Shown piece after piece: positions 1-9,072 of a DNA stretch of 43,103 bases. The translations under genes were made by a program, and so were the position numbers. The stretch's first letter is position 1. The number at the start of each line of letters is the position of its first letter. The notes under the pieces were generated by a model. It did no database searches and was not told where the DNA came from. It saw only the letters and a program-made list of their open reading frames with translations. Origin of the DNA: Nitrosomonas sp. (GTDB lineage Bacteria > Pseudomonadota > Gammaproteobacteria > Burkholderiales > Nitrosomonadaceae); NCBI RefSeq assembly GCF_019752415.1, contig NZ_JAIEME010000104.1, forward strand, positions 1-43,103, in the 5' to 3' direction.

Positions 1-1451
1 AAACTGTTACCGCCAGCGTATTGTTCTCCGGGAGTCAACCCCTTCAGCACCTCAACCATCTCGCCATCATTACGGCCTAACTCCAAAGGACGAACTTCGA
101 AATACTGATCATAACGGCCAAATACCACTGACCAATCGCGCAGCGTTTGAATAGCAGCGACTGAAACAGCCACAGGAACCTGAATTTCTTCCGCCACCAA
201 TTCGGCATTTACAAACATACCGGGGCGCCATTGACCTTCTTGATTATCCAATTCGACCCGCGCTGTTGCGGTACGTGTTTGCCCGCCGATTAACGTCGAA
301 ATATAGGTAATAGTTCCTTCGCTTTCCACATCGTAAGCAGTCGCTTTCACTGCTACTTTCTGACCCTCCCTAACCACATTCAGATCTTTTGGATAAACCG
401 TAATAGCCGTCCACACAGTGGAGACATCCGCGACGGTATAAATTTCCCGGTCTTCTTTGACCGCTTCACCCAATGCGATGGCTTTGGCAATAATGATCCC
501 GGAAATCGGCGAACGTATTTCATAACGCGAAATAGTTGTCTTTGAATGATTGGATTCCGGTTGCACACCCAGTGCAATCAACTTCGTAGCAGCCAATTCC
601 AGTGCAATTTCTGCTTCATTCCATAACTCCTGCGCCAAAAGAAAATCCTGCTTAGCGCTAATCTTTTCTTCCCATAATTGTTTCTCGCGCTCGTAGGTAG
701 CCCTTGTCAATCCCAGCCGCTTCTTAGCAACATAATACTGGCTGCGTAAATCCGCCAACATCGGACTTTCGAGAACCGCCAGCACCTCGCCTTTTTTCAC
801 GTGCTGCCCATGATGGCCTTGAACGGCAGTCACCATGCCGGCAACCCGCGGCACTACCCGCACTATGGTATGTTCGTTGAATGTCACTTCACCCGGCAGT
901 TTGAGTTTTGGCTTGATGATCGCTGGCCCTGCCGTCAAAAGTACAACGCCCATGCTTTTCAGCATGGCATCCGGAATTTCCACCCGCCCCTCGATCTGGC
1001 TGTAACTCCAGCGCATTACTTTGCCATTGCGTTCCGCCGCAATCGCGATATCAAATGAATGCGGCTCTTCCACTTCTTGGTCTCCCAGCAGATAATCCGC
1101 TTCGGGAGTAAATTTGAACAATTGTGAGGGCGCTCCCAGCCGGGATAATGTAATTGCGAGATGCGCTGCTGTTGGCGGCAACAACTTACCCTTTTCATAC
1201 AAATAAATCCGGAACTGTGGTGGTACGCCTTTCTCAAAAATAGTCAGCTCCACACTAAGATCACTACCGGTGAATAACTTACCGCCTCTTGGCCCAATAC
1301 CCGGTTGATTTCCATCTAATTTCTCATTGGCATTGATGTGTGCCGCTTCCTCTGTCACCGCAGAAGGCTTATCCAGCGTTAAAATCAATCCACCCACAAC
1401 AATCCCTATGACAATCACAATCAGGATTGGCATCCATCGCGCTTTATTCAT
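1..1451 (-). CDS. Heavy-metal RND efflux periplasmic adaptor (CzcB/CusB family), C-terminus outside window
   Basis: This is a membrane-fusion (HlyD-type) adaptor that links an inner-membrane RND pump to a TolC-like channel for efflux of divalent or monovalent metals. About 483 codons are visible, and the reading frame is still open at the left edge. The start ATG at 1451 has AAGGA seven bases upstream. The N-terminus is a single membrane anchor (MNKARWMPILIVIVIG), then a roughly 100-residue extra domain beginning near GPRGGKLF, as in CzcB-like adaptors of Betaproteobacteria. A barrel-sandwich/lipoyl half (VTAVQGHHGQHVKKGEVLAVLESP), a coiled-coil hairpin and a beta-barrel follow. It lies 27 bases downstream of the outer-membrane channel gene in the same operon; the RND pump gene is expected beyond the edge. 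The metal cannot be read from this sequence. Confidence 0.88.
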   Translation of the reverse strand, partial: MNKARWMPILIVIVIGIVVGGLILTLDKPSAVTEEAAHINANEKLDGNQPGIGPRGGKLFTGSDLSVELTIFEKGVPPQFRIYLYEKGKLLPPTAAHLAITLSRLGAPSQLFKFTPEADYLLGDQEVEEPHSFDIAIAAERNGKVMRWSYSQIEGRVEIPDAMLKSMGVVLLTAGPAIIKPKLKLPGEVTFNEHTIVRVVPRVAGMVTAVQGHHGQHVKKGEVLAVLESPMLADLRSQYYVAKKRLGLTRATYEREKQLWEEKISAKQDFLLAQELWNEAEIALELAATKLIALGVQPESNHSKTTISRYEIRSPISGIIIAKAIALGEAVKEDREIYTVADVSTVWTAITVYPKDLNVVREGQKVAVKATAYDVESEGTITYISTLIGGQTRTATARVELDNQEGQWRPGMFVNAELVAEEIQVPVAVSVAAIQTLRDWSVVFGRYDQYFEVRPLELGRNDGEMVEVLKGLTPGEQYAGGNS

Positions 1452-1478
1452 AATTTAATCCTTAACCTTTTCCCGCCA

Positions 1479-2909
1479 CTAGGGTTGGCGTATGTTAATT
1501 TCATGATTCGGCTTGACACTATCGATAGGCCCTGCAATCAGGCGCTCGATGTCGTTTACCAACCGTTGATAGTTTGCCAGTGCACGTACATAGAGCACTT
1601 GATTCTGAAATAAAACACGTTGCGCATCCAGCAGCTCCAGCAAACCAAATTTCCCCAACTCATAGCCCCTACGCATCACATGGAAAGCACTTTGAGCGCC
1701 GGGCAATATTTCATCACGCAATATGTTAATTTCATTCCATGCTGCGGACATCGCTTCATAAGATTGCGTGAGCTCAGTTCTCAACCGTAATTCCATCGCG
1801 GCTCGCTCATCCATGGCTTTGTCCACCCGTTGATAAGCATCTTTGATATTTCCTTGGTTACGATCGAACAGTGGCAACGGCACCATGACACTCGCTATAG
1901 CCGTATTGCCGCCCACTAACGCATAATTCACAACCCCTGCATTTATGGTCAGATTGGGAATGCGGCGCGTTTGCTCTACTTCCAGCAACGCTTTACGTTG
2001 TTCAATATTCTTCATCGCACGCTGCGCCATTGGATTACTCAAAACACGCTCTTCCAACATTTGCAAATTAGGCGGGGCAATCAGCGTTTCAAGATTCCCC
2101 AGCGCCTTGCTAAATTGTGGAGAAGAGTTATTCCACAATAACGCCAGCCGCTTCCGTGCAGATATTAAATCCCGTTGCGCTTGTTCATATTCAATACGCG
2201 TAGTCGATAGCCCCACCCTGACTCTAGTTTCCTCAATAGGCGCCACTTTCCCGCCTTGCACACGTTTGGTCACGCTATTAACCACGTTTTGTGAAACTTG
2301 CCGGGTTTCTTCAGCAAGCCTGAGCCGCTCTTGCGCAGCGAGCACTTCCGTAAACACATTGGCCACTCTGGCAATAATTTCCACCCGCCGGGTTTCATAA
2401 TCCATGGCGGCCAGTTCTTCACCCAATAGCGCCGCACTGACCCGGGCCGCACGTTTGCCGCCCAGCTCTATCAATTGGCCAATCCGAATAGTCGTAACCT
2501 GCTGTACTACTTCCTGCACTATTGATTCAGGTGCATTAATATCGCCGCGCAGCTTTTGGATATTTCCGATATTTTCAACGTTGACTGAAAGCTCCGGATT
2601 TCTCAACAAACCCGCTTGCAGTGTCACCCCTTCCAACGCACGCATTTCCTTGGAAAAAGCTGCCAATTCCGGATTTTGAAGCAGTGCAAGACTAATTGCG
2701 TGACGTAAAGTGAGATCATTCTTATCATCGCTATTTACCGAATCAGCCAGATAATCATTTTTCCCGCCAGACAATTTGTTAAGAGAATCAGCCCCGGCGT
2801 TCTTTATCTGAACTGAGAAACTCAGCAAGAGAATAGAACCCAGCAGCATAACCCGTAATTCTGGTGCCACCCAATAGCGTAATGCTATTAATAGGTCACT
2901 CAATTTCAT
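1479..2909 (-). CDS. TolC-family outer-membrane channel of a heavy-metal efflux system (CzcC-like)
   Basis: This is the outer-membrane channel of a CzcCBA/CusCBA-type tripartite pump. I place the start at the second Met (MKLSDLLIALRYW), because GGAGG sits six bases upstream of that ATG; an upstream ATG at 2924 would add only five residues and lacks such a site. The product of about 476 residues has an N-terminal hydrophobic signal, then two TolC-type repeats rich in long amphipathic helices (for example LTLRHAISLALLQNPELAAF near the start and RRGYELGKFGLLELLDAQR near the end). The latter G-x-x-x-L-L-E-L-L-D-A-Q motif is typical of the family. It is followed by the adaptor gene and preceded by a small exported protein gene, so all three are likely co-transcribed. 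No lipobox was identified with certainty. Confidence 0.9.
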   Translation of the reverse strand: MKLSDLLIALRYWVAPELRVMLLGSILLLSFSVQIKNAGADSLNKLSGGKNDYLADSVNSDDKNDLTLRHAISLALLQNPELAAFSKEMRALEGVTLQAGLLRNPELSVNVENIGNIQKLRGDINAPESIVQEVVQQVTTIRIGQLIELGGKRAARVSAALLGEELAAMDYETRRVEIIARVANVFTEVLAAQERLRLAEETRQVSQNVVNSVTKRVQGGKVAPIEETRVRVGLSTTRIEYEQAQRDLISARKRLALLWNNSSPQFSKALGNLETLIAPPNLQMLEERVLSNPMAQRAMKNIEQRKALLEVEQTRRIPNLTINAGVVNYALVGGNTAIASVMVPLPLFDRNQGNIKDAYQRVDKAMDERAAMELRLRTELTQSYEAMSAAWNEINILRDEILPGAQSAFHVMRRGYELGKFGLLELLDAQRVLFQNQVLYVRALANYQRLVNDIERLIAGPIDSVKPNHEINIRQP

Positions 2910-2938
2910 AGAAAACCTCCGCATTGCTCAAGCCTATC

Positions 2939-2978
2939 AAAACAGGTTATTCGGCCTAGCTTGAATTAGCCTGTTTTT
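2939..2978 (-). terminator. Hairpin between the small exported protein gene and the efflux channel gene (attenuator or partial terminator)
   Basis: An inverted repeat pairs AAAACAGG (2939-2946) with CCTGTTTT (2970-2977), extended by a second ATTC/GAAT block across a small internal loop. It sits in the leader of the channel gene. A T run follows the stem when read on the plus strand, whereas on the minus strand (the operon sense) the tract is only TTTTGAT. It could lower expression of the pump genes relative to the first gene, or protect a processed end. Confidence 0.4.
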
Positions 2979-3028
2979 ACGATGCTATGGATCAAAGAAA
3001 CGATCCACAAACAACACAATTTTAAAAT

Positions 3029-3403
3029 TTAGCTTAAAGAAAGGTTTCGAGGAGGCCGGAGCGGGAGATCGGGAATCGTTTCTGGAATAATGGCAGAAAT
3101 GAATACAGATAAAGCTTCTGTGACGATCTGATCCGGTATCAGAGGAAAAGAATTAAAGAAAAAAGGTTGGTACTGCCCCGCCGAATGCAGACATAAATGC
3201 GTTGCCGCATCAAGATCCACACCATCTCTGGCAACACTATTCCGATGCAATTCCAGATGTGTCGCAGGATCAGACGATAGCGCCTGGCGGATATGATCCA
3301 GTTCGTGCGCAAATACTTCCCCTTTGAATGACAAACTCAGTCCATTCGTCAATATGCAGACAATCAACATAAGAATGATCGGATAAGTAGAGTATTTCCG
3401 CAT
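3029..3403 (-). CDS. Small exported protein upstream of the efflux genes (CzcI-like, tentative)
   Basis: A 124-residue protein with an N-terminal signal or anchor (MRKYSTYPIILMLIVCILTNGL) and a short His-containing mature part (HELDHIRQ, HLELHRN, HLCLHSAG), ending in a Pro/Arg-rich tail (PDLPLRPPRN). Small exported proteins with a similar layout and an RPPR-like tail are often encoded directly upstream of czcCBA clusters (CzcI). That is a resemblance of layout and tail, not an established homology. The histidines suggest metal binding in the periplasm. It is the first gene of the minus-strand operon, 119 bases before the channel gene. No clear Shine-Dalgarno site precedes the ATG, and a possible -10 (TATAAA) lies only 10 bases upstream, so the message may be nearly leaderless. 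Confidence 0.6.
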   Translation of the reverse strand: MRKYSTYPIILMLIVCILTNGLSLSFKGEVFAHELDHIRQALSSDPATHLELHRNSVARDGVDLDAATHLCLHSAGQYQPFFFNSFPLIPDQIVTEALSVFISAIIPETIPDLPLRPPRNLSLS

Positions 3404-3423
3404 AGGGGTCTGATTTATAATAA

Positions 3424-3437
3424 GTGAAAAGTTTCAC
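3424..3437. promoter_or_regulatory. Perfect 14-bp palindrome in the efflux-operon promoter
   Basis: GTGAAA-AG-TTTCAC is a perfect inverted repeat 21 bases upstream of the first gene of the metal-efflux operon. On the minus strand it lies within the spacer of a possible promoter TTGAGT-16-TATAAA, where a repressor or a MerR-type activator would bind. A further TTTCAC half-site occurs at 3451-3456. The cognate regulator is not encoded in the window. Confidence 0.45.
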
Positions 3438-3505
3438 TCAAAGTATAATGATTTCACATTATTAAAATATTTGCAATTCAAAAGCTTCTGCGATAAGCCC
3501 TATTT

Positions 3506-4102
3506 TCAAATGACCTCCATTCCTTCCTGAGCTAACATGTCGACCAAAGCAATGAGCGGCAATCCAATCAACCCGCTTGGATCATCTCCAGTCATCTGCT
3601 CGATCAGTGCGATGCCAAGCCCTTCAGATTTTGCACTACCCGCACAATGGTAAGGCTGTTCTTTAAGCAGATAATTTTCAATTTGTTGATCACTGAATTG
3701 CCGGAATTTCACATGATAAGGAATAACACACATTTGCAACCGATCAGTAAAACTATTCAGGAGACATAAAGCCGTATAAAAAACAGCTTCCTTACCACGG
3801 ACTCGTCTGAGCTGTTCGGTTGCATTGGCATGGTTCAGTGGCTTTCCGAGGCGAAAATCTCCCAATGCCGCCACTTGATCTGAGCCTATAATGAGAGCTT
3901 GCGGGTAAATTTTAGCAACTGCACGTGCTTTTGCTTCCGCCAATCGTGCAGCGGTTTCTTCGGGCGACTCATTGGACAACGGCGTTTCATTGATTTGAGG
4001 ACTGATTGTTTCAAATGGAATCTGTAGGCGCTGAAGCAATTCTTTGCGATAAATCGAACTTGATCCCAATATTATTTTCGGGGTAGTGTTTTGTGTTTTC
4101 AA
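3506..4102 (-). CDS. yceF: Maf-family nucleotide pyrophosphatase (YceF type, 7-methyl-GTP)
   Basis: This enzyme hydrolyses non-canonical or methylated nucleoside triphosphates; the YceF subgroup prefers 7-methyl-GTP. I choose the TTG at 4102 (198 residues, the normal Maf length), because AAGGA stands six bases upstream and the conserved family N-terminus starts there ([18 protein letters not shown]). An ATG at 4222 would add 40 unconserved residues and overlap the divergent yceD gene. Visible motifs are the SSSxxRKELL phosphate loop, [17 protein letters not shown] with the catalytic Asp, and [18 protein letters not shown]. The latter, with [13 protein letters not shown], resembles E. coli YceF. 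The arrangement divergent from yceD-rpmF-plsX is also that of E. coli. Confidence 0.92.
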   Translation of the reverse strand: MKTQNTTPKIILGSSSIYRKELLQRLQIPFETISPQINETPLSNESPEETAARLAEAKARAVAKIYPQALIIGSDQVAALGDFRLGKPLNHANATEQLRRVRGKEAVFYTALCLLNSFTDRLQMCVIPYHVKFRQFSDQQIENYLLKEQPYHCAGSAKSEGLGIALIEQMTGDDPSGLIGLPLIALVDMLAQEGMEVI

Positions 4103-4131
4103 AATTTCCTTCTGATTTTTCTTCTGATTTT

Positions 4132-4160
4132 TTGACACGTAAGAGTAAAAAATATAACAT
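4132..4160 (+). promoter_or_regulatory. Probable sigma-70 promoter of the yceD-rpmF-plsX-fab cluster
   Basis: A consensus TTGACA (4132-4137) is followed by TATAAC (4153-4158, spacer 15) or TAACAT (4155-4160, spacer 17). Transcription would start around 4165-4168, two to five bases before the yceD ATG at 4170, giving an almost leaderless first message. Confidence 0.6.
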
Positions 4161-4169
4161 GCGCGCCTT

Positions 4170-4682
4170 ATGTCTGTAAGCTTTGTGATAAACCCCTTAG
4201 ATTTTGTACAGAATGCGGGCATACATCATGGTAAAATCCCGGTGGATGCGCTTGTGCGTTTGCATGATTTTCTGTTTGACAAAGAAGGGGAGCTAATCTA
4301 CCAAATCAGTGGTCAGTTTGACAAGCATGAAAAACCCGGCCTGCATTTGGAGATTAACGGTAAAATACATCTTAGCTGCCAGCGTTGTCTAGGAAAATTA
4401 TTACATACAATTGATTTGCAAACATCCTTAGTGCTGGTGAAGACTGAAGCGGAACTGGATCAGGCTGACGAAGACGATACTGCCGATGCAATTTTAGCTA
4501 CACCTGATATGGACGTGATCAGTTTAATTGAGGATGAAGTCATTCTCAGCTTACCGATTTCATCATGGCATGCAGAGGGTGAATGCAACGTGCAGGAATT
4601 AGAATCAATCAAAGAAAATCTGACCAACAAGCAATCAGCGCACCCTTTTGCAGCGTTATTGGCATTAAAAAAGACAAATTGA
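4170..4682 (+). CDS. yceD: YceD/DUF177 family protein (large-subunit rRNA accumulation protein)
   Basis: A 170-residue member of the DUF177 family, whose E. coli member YceD affects 23S rRNA accumulation and is encoded next to rpmF. The family's CxxC pair is present in [16 protein letters not shown]. The C-terminal block ([16 protein letters not shown], then [12 protein letters not shown]) matches the usual end of the family. Position 18 bases before rpmF and co-directional with it is the conserved arrangement. No Shine-Dalgarno sequence is visible, and the likely promoter puts the transcription start within a few bases of the ATG. The start is nevertheless supported by the normal family length. 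Confidence 0.9.
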   Translation: MSVSFVINPLDFVQNAGIHHGKIPVDALVRLHDFLFDKEGELIYQISGQFDKHEKPGLHLEINGKIHLSCQRCLGKLLHTIDLQTSLVLVKTEAELDQADEDDTADAILATPDMDVISLIEDEVILSLPISSWHAEGECNVQELESIKENLTNKQSAHPFAALLALKKTN

Positions 4683-4700
4683 GTTTAAGGAGTTATTCAC

Positions 4701-4880
4701 ATGGCAGTCCAACAAAATAAAAAATCCCCTTCGAAACGCGGTATGCACCGTTCGCATGATTTTCTGACTAGTCCACCATTAGCTGTTGAATCAAGTACTG
4801 GAGAAATTCATTTACGTCACCATATTAGCCCTAATGGATATTATCGTGGCAAGAAAGTTGTTAAAACCAAAAACGATTAA
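4701..4880 (+). CDS. rpmF: 50S ribosomal protein L32
   Basis: This short gene encodes 59 residues beginning [20 protein letters not shown], the conserved N-terminus of bacterial L32. It continues with the [18 protein letters not shown] segment close to the C-terminus. It has no zinc-binding CxxC pairs, so it is the Cys-less form usual in Proteobacteria. AAGGAG at 4687-4692 supports the ATG at 4701. It sits between yceD and plsX, the standard order. Confidence 0.97.
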   Translation: MAVQQNKKSPSKRGMHRSHDFLTSPPLAVESSTGEIHLRHHISPNGYYRGKKVVKTKND

Positions 4881-4946
4881 ACATAATTTCTATTGCTACA
4901 AGCCGTATTAAATATATAGTTTCTCCCAGCCACAAGAGCACTGAAA

Positions 4947-5987
4947 TTGGATATTACTGTAGCAATAGACTGCATGGGTGGTGATCATGGCCCCCATGTA
5001 ACAGTCCCATCAGCGGTTGAATATTTGCGCAGCGATCCTGAAGCCAATATCATTCTAGTCGGCATTCCTGATGCCATTGCGGCAGAGTTACGCGCCGCAA
5101 ATTCTGAATTTGGTCCGAGAATTCGATTACATCCAGCGAGTGAAGTTGTCAGCATGGATGAATCCCCTTCGGTCGCCCTGCGAAGCAAGAAAGACTCCTC
5201 AATGCGCGTTTCCATTAATCTCGTTAAAACGGGTGAAGCACAAGCTTGTATCAGTGCCGGGAACACGGGCGCATTGCTAGCAACTTCGCGGTTTGTATTG
5301 AAAACAATCCCGGGGGTTGACCGCCCTGCACTTGCCGTCATATTACCCACTATTACCGGTCACACCTACGTATTGGATTTGGGTGCCAACGTCGACTGCA
5401 CAGCGGAGCACTTATTTCAGTTTGGTCTCATGGGCGCTTCGCTGGTATCCTCTGTGGAAAATAAAGCATTCCCAAGCGTTGGCTTGCTCAATATTGGTGA
5501 AGAGGAAATCAAGGGCAATGAGATAGTTAAACAAGCGGCTGAACTACTACGCAATAGCGGGCTTAATTTTTATGGTAATGTTGAAGGCACAGACATTTAT
5601 AAGGGAACTACTGATGTCGTGGTTTGTGATGGATTTGTCGGCAATATCACTCTAAAAACTTCAGAAGGCCTGGCACAAATGCTGGCAACCTATCTGCGCG
5701 AAGAATTCAAGCGCAATTTACTCACCAAACTAGCTGGTATTATTGCAATGCCGGTTATCAATTCCTTTAAACGACGCGTCGATCATCGTCGATACAATGG
5801 CGCCAGTTTCCTGGGCTTACGCGGCATTGTGATTAAAAGTCATGGTTCTGCAGACAAATATGCGTTTGGTTTTGCCATAAAACGCGCCGCTGAAGAAGTT
5901 CGTGGCGGGATGCTGCGGCATATCAGTGAACGGGTAGCCGAGTTTTCCCGGCATTCTCAGACCACTTCAAAAGAAATTATAAAATAA
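4947..5987 (+). CDS. plsX: Phosphate acyltransferase PlsX
   Basis: PlsX converts acyl-ACP and phosphate to acyl-phosphate, the acyl donor for PlsY in phosphatidic acid synthesis; it acts on the cytoplasmic face of the membrane. The 346-residue product begins (M)[15 protein letters not shown], the hallmark N-terminus of the family, from a TTG start with only a weak AGAG ribosome site. Other family landmarks are [54 protein letters not shown] and the C-terminal [19 protein letters not shown]. It overlaps fabH by one base (TAATG), implying translational coupling. Confidence 0.97.
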   Translation: MDITVAIDCMGGDHGPHVTVPSAVEYLRSDPEANIILVGIPDAIAAELRAANSEFGPRIRLHPASEVVSMDESPSVALRSKKDSSMRVSINLVKTGEAQACISAGNTGALLATSRFVLKTIPGVDRPALAVILPTITGHTYVLDLGANVDCTAEHLFQFGLMGASLVSSVENKAFPSVGLLNIGEEEIKGNEIVKQAAELLRNSGLNFYGNVEGTDIYKGTTDVVVCDGFVGNITLKTSEGLAQMLATYLREEFKRNLLTKLAGIIAMPVINSFKRRVDHRRYNGASFLGLRGIVIKSHGSADKYAFGFAIKRAAEEVRGGMLRHISERVAEFSRHSQTTSKEIIK

Positions 5988-6943
5988 TGTATTCAAGAAT
6001 CACTGGAACAGGTAGTTATTTACCGGAAAAAATCCTCACCAACCTTGATCTGGAACGCATGATGGATACCAGTGACGAATGGATACGAACGCGCACAGGT
6101 ATCACCCAGCGGCATATTGCCAGTGAGGATCAAGTAGCCAGCGATTTGGCTTTATATGCATGTCAGAATGCCATGAAGGCTGCTGGTGTAACCAATAAAG
6201 ATATCGATCTCATCATTGTCGCCACCACGACTCCGGACATGATTTTTCCCAGCACTGCCTGTATTCTACAAAATAAACTGGGTATAGAAAACTGCCCGGC
6301 ATTTGATGTTCAAGCCGTCTGTAGCGGTTTTGTATATGCGCTGGCTACCGCCGACATGTTCGTGAGTTCTGGTAAGTGCCGGAATGCATTAGTAGTCGGC
6401 ACCGAAATCTATTCTAAAATACTTGACTGGAACGATCGCAGCACTTGCGTTTTATTTGGCGATGGCGCCGGTGCCGTAGTGCTTTCGCAAAACGACCATC
6501 CGGGTATTTTATCCACCCACCTCCATGCCAATGGTAGCTATAGTAATATCTTATCAGCACCGGGTTGTATCAGCGGTGGAAAAGTACAAGGTACGCCCTA
6601 CATCAACATGGAAGGTAATACCGTTTTTAAATTCGCCGTCAAAGTTCTTGAAGAAGTAGTGCAAGAGGCTATAGCCAAAAATAATTTACAGACGACGGAT
6701 ATCGATTGGTTAATTCCTCATCAAGCCAATATCCGGATTATTCAATCAACGGCAAAAAAACTCGGATTGCCCATGGATAAAGTAGTTGTAGCTGTAGACA
6801 AACATGGCAACACTTCTGCGGCTTCCATTCCGCTCGCGCTCGACATGGCGGTACGTGACGGACGCATCCAACCTGATCAGCTGATCCTATTAGAGGGTGT
6901 TGGCGGCGGATTCACATGGGGTGCAGTCATACTGCGCTGGTGA
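5987..6943 (+). CDS. fabH: 3-oxoacyl-ACP synthase III (KAS III)
   Basis: FabH starts fatty-acid synthesis by condensing acetyl-CoA with malonyl-ACP. The 318-residue product has the catalytic triad in place: Cys112 in [18 protein letters not shown], His in [10 protein letters not shown] and Asn in [16 protein letters not shown]. The C-terminal [15 protein letters not shown] is the usual family end. The length equals that of E. coli FabH. Its ATG overlaps the plsX stop by one base and fabD begins two bases after its stop, so plsX, fabH and fabD are one transcript. Confidence 0.97.
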   Translation: MYSRITGTGSYLPEKILTNLDLERMMDTSDEWIRTRTGITQRHIASEDQVASDLALYACQNAMKAAGVTNKDIDLIIVATTTPDMIFPSTACILQNKLGIENCPAFDVQAVCSGFVYALATADMFVSSGKCRNALVVGTEIYSKILDWNDRSTCVLFGDGAGAVVLSQNDHPGILSTHLHANGSYSNILSAPGCISGGKVQGTPYINMEGNTVFKFAVKVLEEVVQEAIAKNNLQTTDIDWLIPHQANIRIIQSTAKKLGLPMDKVVVAVDKHGNTSAASIPLALDMAVRDGRIQPDQLILLEGVGGGFTWGAVILRW

Positions 6944-6945
6944 TT

Positions 6946-7890
6946 ATGAAATTTGCATTTGTATTTCCAGGTCAAGGGTCGCAATCTGTTGGAATGATCA
7001 ATGGGTATAAGGATTTACCGATCGTTCAGGAAACCTTTCAGGAAGCATCCGATATCCTCAAACAGGATTTTTGGTCTATGGTGAATAATGGACCGGCGGA
7101 TGACCTCAATCTCACCATCAATACACAACCGCTCGTGTTAACCGCAGGGGTGGCTGTGTATCGTGCATGGACCAGTTTAGAAGGCGGCAATCCAGCACTC
7201 CTGGCCGGACATAGTCTGGGCGAATACACCGCATTGGTCGCAGCCGAAGCGCTGAGTTTTGCTGATGCGTTATCGCTGGTGCGCTTCCGTGCGCAAGCTA
7301 TGCAACAAGCCGTACCTGACGGTGTGGGTGGCATGGCGGCTATTCTCGGATTAGAGGACGAACTCATTGAAGCAATATGTCATGACATCACAAACCAAGG
7401 TCAAGGAGAATCTCTTGAGCCGGCCAATTTTAATTCGCCCGGTCAGGTAGTAATTGCCGGGCACAAAAATGCCATCCTGCAAGGAATTGAAATGGCTAAA
7501 TCCAAAGGGGCAAAACGTGCAATCATGTTGCCAATGAGCATCCCTTCGCATTGCTCATTGATGAGATCAGCAGCCGAAAGTATGCAACAGCAACTGGAGC
7601 ACGTAATGCTGCACCCCCCTAAAATCCAAATTCTGCATAACGCCGATGTAAAACCGCATCCCGATACCGCAGGTATTAAGAAAATTTTGGTTCAACAGCT
7701 TATCAGCTCTGTCCGCTGGGTAGACACAATTCGAGCCTTTGCCGCTGCCGGTATAACTCATGTCGTCGAATGTGGACCGGGAAAGATATTGGCCGGACTA
7801 AACAAACGAATCGATCAGAATTTACAGCAACTATCACTGGAAAACAGTGAAACAATCAGACAAGCTGTTAAAAATTTAAGGATAATATAG
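6946..7890 (+). CDS. fabD: Malonyl-CoA:ACP transacylase
   Basis: FabD loads malonyl groups from CoA onto ACP. I start it at the ATG at 6946 (MKFAFVFPGQGSQSVGM), the conserved N-terminus, rather than at the ATG at 6916 inside fabH, which would add ten unrelated residues. The product is 314 residues. Catalytic Ser90 lies in AGHSLGEYTAL and the partner His202 in MSIPSHCSLM; the oxyanion-hole glutamine is in FPGQGSQ. It sits directly behind fabH and before fabG, as in many Proteobacteria. Confidence 0.96.
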   Translation: MKFAFVFPGQGSQSVGMINGYKDLPIVQETFQEASDILKQDFWSMVNNGPADDLNLTINTQPLVLTAGVAVYRAWTSLEGGNPALLAGHSLGEYTALVAAEALSFADALSLVRFRAQAMQQAVPDGVGGMAAILGLEDELIEAICHDITNQGQGESLEPANFNSPGQVVIAGHKNAILQGIEMAKSKGAKRAIMLPMSIPSHCSLMRSAAESMQQQLEHVMLHPPKIQILHNADVKPHPDTAGIKKILVQQLISSVRWVDTIRAFAAAGITHVVECGPGKILAGLNKRIDQNLQQLSLENSETIRQAVKNLRII

Positions 7891-7944
7891 CGACAATGAA
7901 CATTTGCTACGAACAGTCATGGCTCTATTCATGGAGGCATGATT

Positions 7945-8682
7945 TTGGAAAATAAAATAACTTTAGTAACAGGTGCCAGCCGAGGAATTGGACAAGCCAT
8001 CGCGCTCAAGCTTGGCCAATTGGGTGCTGTTGTGATTGGTACTGCAACCACTGAAAGCGGTACAAACACGATTAATCAATATTTTGAGAAAGCCGGCATC
8101 AAAGGCATCGGCATCACTCTGAATGTGAATGATACCGAGCAAATTAACAGTACGATTCAAATCATTCGCGAAAAATTTGGTGAAGTGGAAATTTTGGTCA
8201 ATAATGCCGGAGTCACGCGCGATAACCTGTTAGTGCGCATGAAAGATGAAGAATGGGATGAAATCATTGAAACTGATTTAAAATCAGTGTTCCGGTTAAG
8301 TCGCGCAGTCCTCCGTGCTATGATGAAAGCCCGCCACGGCCGCATCATCAATATTACCTCTGTTGTCGGTGCAATGGGAAATATGGGACAAACAAACTAC
8401 GCTGCAGCCAAAGCAGGTGTATTTGGTTTTAGTAAATCATTGGCTCGTGAAGTTGGCAGTCGCAATATTACTGTAAACTGTGTTGCTCCTGGTTTTATTG
8501 ATACAGACATGACACGCGCACTGACTGATGAACTTCAACAAAACTTAATTCAGCATGTTCCTTTGGGAAGATTAGGGCGGCCTGAAGAAGTCGCTTCAGC
8601 CGTGGCATTTTTAGCCTCATCTGCAGCGGGTTATATTACAGGCACCACACTCCATGTCAACGGCGGAATGTATATGGACTAA
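7945..8682 (+). CDS. fabG: 3-oxoacyl-ACP reductase
   Basis: FabG performs the NADPH-dependent reduction of 3-ketoacyl-ACP. It is a classical short-chain dehydrogenase with the Rossmann motif TGASRGIG, then NNAG, catalytic Ser (ITSVVGAMGNMGQTNY) and the YxxxK pair in NYAAAKAG, ending GTTLHVNGGMYMD. The start needs care. A strong GGAGG (7933-7937) lies only one base from the ATG at 7939 but seven bases from the in-frame TTG at 7945. I therefore favour the TTG, giving (M)ENKITLVTGASRGIG, which is also the usual family N-terminus (245 residues). The ATG at 7939 would add two residues. Confidence 0.95.
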   Translation: MENKITLVTGASRGIGQAIALKLGQLGAVVIGTATTESGTNTINQYFEKAGIKGIGITLNVNDTEQINSTIQIIREKFGEVEILVNNAGVTRDNLLVRMKDEEWDEIIETDLKSVFRLSRAVLRAMMKARHGRIINITSVVGAMGNMGQTNYAAAKAGVFGFSKSLAREVGSRNITVNCVAPGFIDTDMTRALTDELQQNLIQHVPLGRLGRPEEVASAVAFLASSAAGYITGTTLHVNGGMYMD

Positions 8683-8707
8683 ATTACAAACTATTGAAGA
8701 ATCAGAG

Positions 8708-8764
8708 CTGCGCAATTCGCAGTTATATGTTTCAGTTTTGCTAGCATTGAAAATTTGCTAGAAT
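8708..8764 (+). promoter_or_regulatory. Possible acpP promoter with small upstream hairpin
   Basis: The 117-base gap between fabG and acpP holds a small hairpin CTGCG-CAATT-CGCAG (8708-8722). A plausible promoter follows, with TTTTGC (8736-8741), a 17-base spacer and TAGAAT (8759-8764). A separate acpP promoter would fit the high ACP demand and the known situation in E. coli. The -35 is poor. Confidence 0.4.
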
Positions 8765-8799
8765 GAATATGTTAATCTTACCGAGAAGGAAATACCTAG

Positions 8800-9036
8800 A
8801 TGGAAAATATTGAGCAGCGTATTAGAAAGATTGTAGCTGAACAGCTAGGCGTGAATGAAGCAGAAGTCAAGAATGAATCATCTTTCGTGAATGATTTGGG
8901 AGCAGACTCTCTCGACACAGTCGAACTGGTCATGGCATTAGAGGAAGAATTCGAATGCGAGATTCCAGATGAACAAGCTGAGAAAATAAATACCGTCCAG
9001 GAAGCAATTAACTACGTCACTGCTAATACTAATTAG
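8800..9036 (+). CDS. acpP: Acyl carrier protein
   Basis: This 78-residue, strongly acidic protein carries the growing acyl chain on a 4'-phosphopantetheine arm. The attachment residue is Ser37 in the motif [20 protein letters not shown]. The N-terminal ([18 protein letters not shown]) and C-terminal ([13 protein letters not shown]) helices are the standard ACP helices. AGAAGGAA precedes the ATG. It lies between fabG and fabF, the conserved order. Confidence 0.98.
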   Translation: MENIEQRIRKIVAEQLGVNEAEVKNESSFVNDLGADSLDTVELVMALEEEFECEIPDEQAEKINTVQEAINYVTANTN

Positions 9037-9072
9037 TATTTTGTTTTTTAAGTACCTGTAAGCGGAGTTATT

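Noticed and set aside
4103..4222. Longer maf reading frame starting at ATG 4222
   Set aside because: It adds 40 unconserved residues and overlaps the divergent yceD start; the TTG at 4102 has a ribosome site and gives the family length.
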